The translations under genes and the position numbers were made by a program. A DNA stretch of 64,000 nucleotides from Terriglobales bacterium (GTDB lineage: Bacteria; Acidobacteriota; Terriglobia; Terriglobales; Acidobacteriaceae): NCBI GenBank assembly GCA_025980765.1, contig JAICXB010000001.1:158396-222395 (forward strand), read 5' to 3'. The notes under the pieces were generated by a model. It ran no database searches and had not been told where the DNA came from. It saw only the letters and a list, made by a program, of their open reading frames with translations. Shown piece by piece: positions 59,157 to 64,000 of the stretch (its first letter is position 1; each line of letters begins with the position of its first letter).

Positions 59157-59249
59157 GTCAAGAGCCAAATCGGCCGAAAATCCCACTAAATGAGAAGAAA
59201 AACGCTGGTTTTATATCGATGCAATAGCCAGCGCCAAAGTCGCAGGTCT

Positions 59250-59326
59250 GAGTGGACTCTATGGATCTAATGTACGGAATGGACGAAAAGGGTCCATAAC
59301 GTCCATGAAGTCCAGAACGTCCACTG
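59250..59326. repeat. GTCCAT/ATGGAC-word inverted repeat after rplL
   Basis: AGTGGACT, ATGGATCT and ATGGACGA words on the left face GGGTCCATAACGTCCATGAA and CCAGAACGTCCACT on the right. It is the same vocabulary as 5913-5977 after hsp20. It lies 13 bp after the rplL stop and may reduce read-through into rpoB. Confidence 0.75.
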
Positions 59327-59338
59327 CCTGGCTTTTGG

Positions 59339-59722
59339 CTACTTGACCTCGACTGTCGCGCCGGCGTCGGTGAACTTCTTCTTGATGTTCTCCGCTTCTT
59401 CCTTGTTCACGCCTTCTTTGATTGGCTTGGGCGCGCCATCGACCAGGTCCTTGGCTTCTTTCAAGCCCAGACTGGTGACTTCACGCACCGCCTTGATCAC
59501 GTTGATCTTGTTGGCTCCGACGCCGGTGAGGACAACCGTAAACTCGGTTTTCTCCTCTGCCGCAGCCGGTGCCGCGCCCGCCGCCGCGCCGCCAGCGACC
59601 ATCACCGGAGCAGCCGCCGCAGCCGACACGCCGAGACGCTCCTCCAGTTTCTTGACCAGCGCCGCCGCATCCAGCAGCGACAATCCAACAATCTGATCTT
59701 CCAATACCTGTAAATCCGCCAT
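59339..59722 (-). CDS. rplL: Ribosomal protein L7/L12
   Basis: This is the 127-residue stalk protein of the large ribosomal subunit. The N-terminal dimerisation helices are followed by an Ala/Gly-rich hinge ([20 protein letters not shown]). The C-terminal factor-binding domain has [20 protein letters not shown] and [19 protein letters not shown] stands 8 nt before the ATG. L7/L12 recruits and activates translational GTPases. It follows rplJ as usual. Confidence 0.98.
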   Translation of the reverse strand: MADLQVLEDQIVGLSLLDAAALVKKLEERLGVSAAAAAPVMVAGGAAAGAAPAAAEEKTEFTVVLTGVGANKINVIKAVREVTSLGLKEAKDLVDGAPKPIKEGVNKEEAENIKKKFTDAGATVEVK

Positions 59723-59740
59723 GGTTCTATCTCCTCAACT

Positions 59741-59818
59741 TAAAATCAAAATTTTGATTTCTTGAATTTTGAATGTCGTGGACGTCAATCAAAATTCCGA
59801 ATTCAACATTCACAATTG
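59741..59818. repeat. AAAATTTTGATTT-word inverted repeat between rplJ and rplL
   Basis: AAATCAAAATTTTGATTT (59743-59760) is itself a palindrome, and TTGAATTTTGAATG on the left faces AATTCCGAATTCAACATTC on the right. It fills the gap just upstream of the rplL ribosome binding site. Confidence 0.8.
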
Positions 59819-59820
59819 CT

Positions 59821-60351
59821 TTATTCCGCAAACTTCTTCTCGCTCACTCCCTGGTTGACCACGACGGCCAGGTTCCGCCCGACGGCATTCATCGCCGTGA
59901 CCAGCCGCTGCGCCGGAGCGTTAATGAGGAAGAGCAGCTTGGAGTGGATCTCTTCCTTGCTTGGCATGGTGGCCAGGGCCTTGACCTCATTGATCGAGAT
60001 CACCTTGCCTTCCACTACGCCCAGCTTGAACTTGAACTCCGGATTGTCCGCCACATACTTCGAAAGCGCCTTGGCCAGCGCTACTGGATCTCCGCTGGTA
60101 TACGCGATTGAAGTTACGCCCTTAAGACCCTTCAGCGCGTCGGCTACCGGTGTTCCCTCAGCGGCGCGAGTTGCCAGTGTGTTCTTTACGACCTGATACT
60201 TGGCGCCAGCGGCACGCACAGTTTTGCGCAGCTCGAAATCCTGCGCCACCGTGAGTTTGCCGAAGGTACCCACGATCATGCTGTTGACCTGCTTCAGGTC
60301 GCCCGCGAGTTTTTCGATTTGCTCAGTCTTCTTTGCTCTTGTAACAGCCAT
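59821..60351 (-). CDS. rplJ: Ribosomal protein L10
   Basis: This 176-residue protein anchors the L7/L12 dimers to the ribosome. Conserved parts are TRAKKTEQIEKLAGDL, RAAGAKYQVVKNTLATRAAE and the C-terminal helix LVTAMNAVGRNLAVVVNQ. ATG 60351 has AAGGAAC upstream; the longer in-frame start at 60432 lies in the intergenic repeat and is rejected. L10 proteins in many bacteria repress their own rplJL leader; here the leader region contains the inverted repeat at 60383-60458. Confidence 0.97.
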   Translation of the reverse strand: MAVTRAKKTEQIEKLAGDLKQVNSMIVGTFGKLTVAQDFELRKTVRAAGAKYQVVKNTLATRAAEGTPVADALKGLKGVTSIAYTSGDPVALAKALSKYVADNPEFKFKLGVVEGKVISINEVKALATMPSKEEIHSKLLFLINAPAQRLVTAMNAVGRNLAVVVNQGVSEKKFAE

Positions 60352-60382
60352 GAATTTGTTCCTTGCAACCCGAAGCGTCTTG

Positions 60383-60458
60383 CGAATCGGGTGATTTTGC
60401 GATCGGGTCATCGGGTGATTTGAAAATCGCAAATCGCGAAATCACCAAATCGCGAAAT
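60383..60458. repeat. ATCGGGTGATTT-word inverted repeat between rplA and rplJ
   Basis: GAATCGGGTGATTTTGCGAT and GGGTCATCGGGTGATTTG on the left face AAATCGCAAATCGCGAAATC and CCAAATCGCGAAAT on the right. It uses the same words as 2308-2389 and 17229-17322. It fills the rplA-rplJ gap and reaches to within 35 bp of the rplJ start. Confidence 0.85.
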
Positions 60459-60462
60459 GTGC

Positions 60463-61170
60463 TCACGCTTTCGACGCTGCCTCGATGGCTGTCGAATCCA
60501 CCGAAATTCCCGGGCCCATCGTCGAGGAAAGCGTGACGCTCTTGATGTACTTGCCTTTCGCCGCAGCGGGCTTGGCGCGCACCACGCTGGAGATCACCGT
60601 GGTTGCGTTCTCCACCAGCTTCTTCGGTTCGAAGCTGATCTTGCCTACCGGCACGTGGACCAGGGCGGTTTTGTCAGTGCGGAACTCAACTTTTCCGGCC
60701 TTGATTTCTTTGACAGCCGATGCAACGTCGAAGGTCACTGTTCCTGTTTTGGGATTCGGCATCAATCCGCGCGGGCCCAGCACTTTGCCTAAGCGTCCGA
60801 CGGACTTCATCACGTCGGGCGTGGCGATTACGGCATCGTAATCAACCCAGTTTTCTTTCTGAATTTTTTCGACCATCTCTTCGCCGCCGACGATGTCGGC
60901 GCCCGCGGCCTCAGCTTCGCGCACCTTCTCGCCCGTCGCGATGACCAGGACTTTCTTCGATTTGCCTAAGCCGTGCGGCAAAACCACGGTGCCGCGAACC
61001 ATCTGGTCAGCATGTTTGGGATCGACGCCAAGACGCAGTGTGACCTCGACGGTCTCATCGAACTTCGCAAACTTGACTTTTTGAAGGAGAGGCACCGCAT
61101 CGTCCAACTTGTACGGACGCTGCTCGACCGCAGCACGGGCCTTGGAGATGTTTTTCCCTGGTTTTCTCAT
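60463..61170 (-). CDS. rplA: Ribosomal protein L1
   Basis: This 235-residue large-subunit protein forms the L1 stalk and helps release deacylated tRNA. Conserved signatures are [51 protein letters not shown] and the late [22 protein letters not shown] precedes the ATG at short distance. It lies between rplK and rplJ as in most bacteria, and may also act as an autogenous repressor. Confidence 0.98.
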   Translation of the reverse strand: MRKPGKNISKARAAVEQRPYKLDDAVPLLQKVKFAKFDETVEVTLRLGVDPKHADQMVRGTVVLPHGLGKSKKVLVIATGEKVREAEAAGADIVGGEEMVEKIQKENWVDYDAVIATPDVMKSVGRLGKVLGPRGLMPNPKTGTVTFDVASAVKEIKAGKVEFRTDKTALVHVPVGKISFEPKKLVENATTVISSVVRAKPAAAKGKYIKSVTLSSTMGPGISVDSTAIEAASKA

Positions 61171-61265
61171 GTTTCCTGTCTCCCACCGCTCATGCGCTGC
61201 TTTGCATGGCCGTAGTGTTTGCGACAGTAGCCGCGCAGTTTAGAAGCCGCGCAGCTACGAAGCTT

Positions 61266-61703
61266 CTATCCTACCACTTCAATGCCCATCGAGCGGGCAG
61301 TGCCTTTCACACTCTTGATGGCCGCATCGATCGATGCGGCGTTAAGGTCCGGCATCTTCTGTTTGGCGATATCGGCCACCTGCTTTTCCGTCACCTTGCC
61401 AACCTTGTCTTTATTCGGCGCTCCGGAGCCCTTGGCGACGGCGGCAGCGCGCTTGAGCAGCACGGCAGCCGGCGGCGTTTTGGTGATGAAAGTAAATGAC
61501 CGGTCGGTGTACACGGTGATGACCACCGGAATGATCAGCCCTTCCTGGTCCTTGCCCGCAGTGCGCGCGTTGAACTGCTTGCAAAATTCCATGATGTTGA
61601 TCTGAGCTTGACCGAGAGCCGGACCCACCGGCGGAGCCGGCGTAGCCTTGCCCGCCGCAATCTGCAGCTTTACTTGCGTCTGTACTTTTTTTGGAGGAGC
61701 CAT
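61266..61703 (-). CDS. rplK: Ribosomal protein L11
   Basis: This 145-residue protein binds 23S rRNA at the GTPase centre. The N-terminal domain has [20 protein letters not shown] and the C-terminal rRNA-binding domain [20 protein letters not shown] and [10 protein letters not shown]. Length is normal. The 95-bp gap before rplA has a direct repeat of AAGCCGCGCAG-type words rather than a clear dyad. Confidence 0.98.
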   Translation of the reverse strand: MAPPKKVQTQVKLQIAAGKATPAPPVGPALGQAQINIMEFCKQFNARTAGKDQEGLIIPVVITVYTDRSFTFITKTPPAAVLLKRAAAVAKGSGAPNKDKVGKVTEKQVADIAKQKMPDLNAASIDAAIKSVKGTARSMGIEVVG

Positions 61704-61775
61704 GAATTAAATTCTCGCTTCTTTCGGCGTTTTCTCCTCGTAGCCTTCTTCGCTTCTACGGGAGCATTCCAGATT

Positions 61776-61855
61776 GTGTAATCGGGTAATTTCGTAATTG
61801 AGTAATTGTTCTCGACCAATTACCCGATTACCAAATTACCCAATTCCGAAATTGG
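61776..61855. repeat. GGGTAATT-word inverted repeat between nusG and rplK
   Basis: GTGTAATCGGGTAATTTCG and GTAATTGAGTAATTG on the left face CCAATTACCCGATTACC and AAATTACCCAATTCC on the right. The end of the right side stops one base before the nusG stop codon. It is the same vocabulary as 62971-63068 and the loop at 29376-29410. Confidence 0.85.
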
Positions 61856-61856
61856 T

Positions 61857-62471
61857 TTATGCGACCTTCTCCACCTGTCCGAATTCCAACTCCACGGGCG
61901 TAGCGCGTCCGAAGATTGTGACCATGATTTTCAGGGTCTCGCGATCTTCGTTCACTTCGTCGACGATGCCGTTGAAGTTCGCAAAGGGGCCATCGGTGAT
62001 GCGCACCGATTCATTCTTCTCGTACTTGACCTTGAGCTTCGGCTTGTCCTTGCCGACGTTCACCCGATAAACGATCTGCTGCACTTCCTCTTCCGAGAGT
62101 GGCGTCGGATCGTTTCCCGTCCCCACGAAGCCAGTGACCTTGGGCGTGGATTTCACCACGTGCCAGACATGGTCGCCCTCGCCGCCGGAACGAAAGCCGG
62201 TGAGGTCCATCTCCACCAGAACATACCCGGGGTAGAACATGCGCTCGGTGGTGTACTTTTTGCCGTTGCGGACTTCCGTGACGGGTTCGGTGGGGATCAG
62301 GACGCGTCCGATCTTCTCCTGAAGACCAAAAGCCTGAACCCGGCTCTCGACGGATTCTTTGACCTTGCGCTCAAATCCCGAATAGGCGTGGATGATGTAC
62401 CACTTCATATTGGGATTGCGCGGCGCTTCCGGCGTCGGCGTCTCTTCGGTTTTGATTTCTTCTTCTGCCAT
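61857..62471 (-). CDS. nusG: Transcription termination/antitermination factor NusG
   Basis: This protein of about 204 residues has a NusG N-terminal domain (KWYIIHAYSGFERKVKESVE, GYVLVEMDL, VKSTPKVTGFVG) that binds the RNA polymerase clamp. The C-terminal KOW domain (VRITDGPFANFNGIVDEVNE) contacts Rho or ribosomal S10. An acidic N-terminal tail of about 20 residues precedes the fold. Several ATG codons at 62471-62477 and 62495 are possible. None has a ribosome binding site, and the inverted repeat overlaps them. Confidence 0.95.
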   Translation of the reverse strand: MAEEEIKTEETPTPEAPRNPNMKWYIIHAYSGFERKVKESVESRVQAFGLQEKIGRVLIPTEPVTEVRNGKKYTTERMFYPGYVLVEMDLTGFRSGGEGDHVWHVVKSTPKVTGFVGTGNDPTPLSEEEVQQIVYRVNVGKDKPKLKVKYEKNESVRITDGPFANFNGIVDEVNEDRETLKIMVTIFGRATPVELEFGQVEKVA

Positions 62472-62480
62472 CATCATATT

Positions 62481-62548
62481 TAATTGTGAATTCATGATTT
62501 TTGAGTTTTGAACTCAAAAATCAAAATCACCTATTCAACATTTCAATT
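62481..62548. repeat. ATTTTTGAGTT hairpin between secE and nusG
   Basis: A perfect 12-bp hairpin GATTTTTGAGTT-TTG-AACTCAAAAATC (62496-62522) is flanked by looser AATTGTGAATTC and ATTCAACATTTCAATT words. It abuts the possible nusG start codons, so it could cover or expose the initiation region. Confidence 0.85.
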
Positions 62549-62879
62549 AGCCGCGAAACATTCGCAGCAGGTGGTCCAGTCCGAACTGGATGACCGCGTC
62601 GGTTACGTAAAAGAACGCCGCGAAGATGAATACCGTGATGATCACCACGGTGGTGGTCGCCTGGACTTCCTTACGCCCAGGGTAGTTGACCTTTTTCATC
62701 TCGGCCCGGACTTCTTCGAGGAAGTCTTTGGTGCGATCCGGCCACGCCTTGAGTCGCTCGCCGATGCTCTCTTCGTCAGCGGCGGCTGCTTTCGCTCTTC
62801 TGATTTCTGTGCTGCCCACTTTTAATCCTGCTTCCTCTCGCTTGCCGCGTTCCCGCGCAGCGGCAAGTTTGTGACTCAT
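62547..62879 (-). CDS. secE: Preprotein translocase subunit SecE
   Basis: This 110-residue protein has a single-helix SecE core at the C-terminus: VRAEMKKVNYPGRKEVQATT then VVIITVFIFAAFFYVTDAVI. The longer cytoplasmic N-terminus is rich in charged residues. It is an essential partner of SecY. The ATG at 62879 lies only 9 nt after the encoded CCA end of tRNA-Trp. An in-frame start further upstream would be inside the tRNA. No Shine-Dalgarno sequence is visible in the 9 nt. Confidence 0.95.
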   Translation of the reverse strand: MSHKLAAARERGKREEAGLKVGSTEIRRAKAAAADEESIGERLKAWPDRTKDFLEEVRAEMKKVNYPGRKEVQATTTVVIITVFIFAAFFYVTDAVIQFGLDHLLRMFRG

Positions 62880-62888
62880 TCTAAATTC

Positions 62889-62964
62889 TGGCAGGGGCGG
62901 AGGGATTCGAACCCCCAAGTCCGGTTTTGGAGACCGGCAGTTTAACCGTTGAGCTTACGCCCCT
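62889..62964 (-). tRNA. tRNA-Trp (anticodon CCA)
   Basis: On the minus strand a cloverleaf can be drawn: acceptor AGGGGCG/CGCCCCT with discriminator G and encoded CCA, anticodon stem CCGGT/ACCGG with loop CTCCAAA, and T-arm GGGGGTTCGAATCCCTC. The CCA anticodon reads UGG (tryptophan). tRNA-Trp between the tuf/rpmG side and secE is a common arrangement. Confidence 0.97.
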
Positions 62965-62970
62965 CCACTC

Positions 62971-63068
62971 ATCGGGTAATTTGGTAATCGGGTAATTGTG
63001 TAATTGTATTTGACAGATCGATCGTGCCTTTCCAAATTACCCAATTTCGAAATTACACAATTGCCCAA
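62971..63068. repeat. GGGTAATT-word inverted repeat between rpmG and tRNA-Trp
   Basis: ATCGGGTAATTTGGTAATCG and GGTAATTGTGTAATTG on the left face CCAAATTACCCAATTTCG and AAATTACACAATTGCCCAAT on the right, around TATTTGACAGATCGATCGTG. It ends at the rpmG stop codon and lies 6 bp upstream of the tRNA 5' end. Confidence 0.85.
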
Positions 63069-63218
63069 TTACTTCGTTTCTTTGTGCGGCGTGTGCTTGC
63101 GGCAACGATTACAGAACTTGCTGAACTCAAGACGGCCGGTGGTCGTCTTCTTGTTCTTGGTCGTCGAGTAATTGCGCTCTTTGCACTCATTGCACTGCAG
63201 CGTAACAATTTCCCTCAT
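63069..63218 (-). CDS. rpmG: Ribosomal protein L33
   Basis: This 49-residue protein reads [20 protein letters not shown], then [21 protein letters not shown], ending THPHKETK-like (HTPHKETK). The four cysteines (CNEC, CNRC) mark the zinc-binding form of L33. It is too short for many gene scans but matches the family over its full length. It lies between orf109 and tRNA-Trp in the conserved tuf-rpmG-trpT-secE order. Confidence 0.96.
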   Translation of the reverse strand: MREIVTLQCNECKERNYSTTKNKKTTTGRLEFSKFCNRCRKHTPHKETK

Positions 63219-63289
63219 CTACTGAATCCCACTTTCTTCTGTCTCTTTGTCTATGCCCGCAGGCAATCGCCATAAGAGTAATTGCAAAG

Positions 63290-63619
63290 CTATTGAACGG
63301 TATTCAATTCCTCAGGCGTTGGGGTAATCTCCTCCGCCTCAAAGTTCCGCGTGGAAAACGCCAACGCAAACAGTAGCTTCAGCCGGCGAGGATCTTCGAT
63401 CTTCTCGCCTGTCGCGAACACCAGCTTGCGCGCCCGCTCTCCTTCAGGAGTGCGAATGACGAAGAGGGCGAGTTCCTCATTTGAATCTGGCCGGGACTCC
63501 CAACCCACAAACCTCGCCAGGTACTCATCCGTTCCGTGCGCAACTTTCATGTCATAAAGACTGGCCTGGAGCTTGGAAAGATCCAAACCGGAAAAGCTGC
63601 GCTTGAATAGTTGAGCCAT
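63290..63619 (-). CDS. Unrecognised 109-residue protein between tuf and rpmG
   Basis: The protein begins MAQLFKRSFSGLDLSKLQAS and contains YLARFVGWESRPDSNEELAL, FVIRTPEGERARKLVFATGE and a C-terminal Glu/Pro tail (EITPTPEELNTVQ). The pattern is alternating strands and helices, without hydrophobic segments or known motifs. It lies inside a cluster that is otherwise entirely translation and transcription genes. No clear ribosome binding site precedes the ATG. A role in the same process is suggested only by position. Confidence 0.65.
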   Translation of the reverse strand: MAQLFKRSFSGLDLSKLQASLYDMKVAHGTDEYLARFVGWESRPDSNEELALFVIRTPEGERARKLVFATGEKIEDPRRLKLLFALAFSTRNFEAEEITPTPEELNTVQ

Positions 63620-63639
63620 GAAAAACCAAAACCAAAACT

Positions 63640-63749
63640 GCGTTTCAAATAAACCGTTTCAGGTACTTCGTTTCAGGAAAAGGCGTTTCTCGCCCTTGAA
63701 ACGCTTCTTCTGAAGCGCCCCTCAGCGAAACGCTTTTCCTGAAACGCCA
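63640..63749. repeat. GAAACGC/GCGTTTC-word inverted repeat after tuf
   Basis: The main arms CGTTTCAGGAAAAGGCGTTTC (63669-63689; one extra G) and GAAACGCTTTTCCTGAAACG (63727-63746) pair over 20 bp. More copies of the same words lie between and beside them. It is located in the tuf-orf109 gap and may end or process the tuf transcript. Confidence 0.85.
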
Positions 63750-63765
63750 TTTTGCGATGCTCGTT

Positions 63766-64000
63766 CTAAGTCACAATCTCGCTGATTGTGCCCGCGCCCA
63801 CGGTTCTGCCGCCTTCGCGGATGGCGAACCTCAGACCCTTTTCCATCGCCACCGGCGTGATCAGCTCAATGGTCAGCGCCACGTTGTCGCCCGGCATCAC
63901 CATCTCCGTCCCGCCCGGCAGCTCCGCCACCCCGGTCACGTCGGTGGTCCGGAAGTAGAACTGCGGACGATAGCCCTTGAAGAACGGCGTATGCCTTCCA
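63766..64000 (-). CDS. tuf: Elongation factor Tu, C-terminal fragment
   Basis: The minus strand is open from the window edge to a TAG at 63766-63768. The 78 visible codons include [37 protein letters not shown] and [20 protein letters not shown], the C-terminal domain 3 of EF-Tu. The GTPase domain lies beyond the window. EF-Tu delivers aminoacyl-tRNA to the ribosome. Confidence 0.97.
   Translation of the reverse strand, partial: GRHTPFFKGYRPQFYFRTTDVTGVAELPGGTEMVMPGDNVALTIELITPVAMEKGLRFAIREGGRTVGAGTISEIVT

Larger units (their letters stand above)
58740..59338. other. 599-bp gap between rplL and rpoB with a probable internal promoter
   Basis: No gene is seen. A TATAAT-type promoter (59126-59156) and the low-complexity dyad at 59250-59326 lie in it. 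If the promoter is used, the rpoB leader would be about 380 nt, long enough for structured regulation. No known leader RNA or riboswitch was recognised. Confidence 0.55.

Noticed and set aside
60352..60432. N-terminal extension of L10
   Set aside because: It runs through the ATCGGGTGATTT dyad and has no similarity to L10; the ATG at 60351 gives the normal N-terminus.

Overview
The window looks like chromosomal DNA of an acidobacterium (Acidobacteriota, probably class Terriglobia, near Koribacter or a related genus). This is inferred from gene content, not from a database match. The pointers are moderately high GC, an ADOP-type FtsX/MacB permease, an RpoB with a cysteine-rich insertion, fused aroDE, a zinc-ribbon/rhomboid/TPR protein, many secreted proteins of unknown function, and intergenic spaces full of low-complexity inverted repeats. 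No phage, complete insertion sequence, rRNA operon or CRISPR array is visible.

Layout. 1-2.4 kb: the tail of an unknown gene, two copies of a GC-rich dispersed repeat, a small HELGHH protein and a short receiver-domain protein. 2.4-6.6 kb (minus strand): a stress operon hsp20-clpB-dsbA-like behind a consensus promoter. 7.1-12.2 kb: a HEAT-repeat protein, an M13 metallopeptidase and a large TPR protein. 12.5-19.7 kb: purH, a rhomboid protease, a LuxR-type response regulator, an XRE regulator, small membrane proteins and a secreted HhH protein. 20-26 kb: moaA, a secreted D/R/N-rich protein and a 1126-residue BNR/VPS10-like protein. 25.8-32.7 kb: aceE and a 2-oxoglutarate dehydrogenase E1 gene, bracketed by two VapBC-type toxin-antitoxin pairs. 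33.4-35.6 kb: an aldo/keto reductase, CMD-family, SDR operon. 35.8-44.4 kb: an OmpA-like protein, aroDE, tandem small paralogous proteins, a DUF1059 protein, the ADOP permease, a polytopic membrane protein and a 53-residue secreted peptide. 44.8-49.5 kb: gyrB, a cold shock protein, a secreted protein and a lipoprotein. 49.9-64 kb (minus strand): the transcription/translation cluster tuf, orf109, rpmG, tRNA-Trp, secE, nusG, rplK, rplA, rplJ, rplL, rpoB, rpoC.

The most unusual features lie between the genes. Two 196-198 bp elements 28.8 kb apart each carry three doublets of AATTCCCTG at identical spacings (89 and 81 bp), although the sequence between the doublets has diverged. Nearly every gap of the rpo/rpl cluster, and several gaps elsewhere, holds a low-complexity inverted repeat built from its own short word. 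Some of these dyads run up to, or over, the apparent start of the next gene, so ribosome binding sites were used to choose starts. Other points of interest are the two tandem small proteins sharing an EM-x-x-E-x-R-x-FFG motif, the CPPSGC secreted peptide, the RpoB cysteine-rich insertion, a probably leaderless aceE, and secE beginning 9 nt after the tRNA-Trp CCA end.
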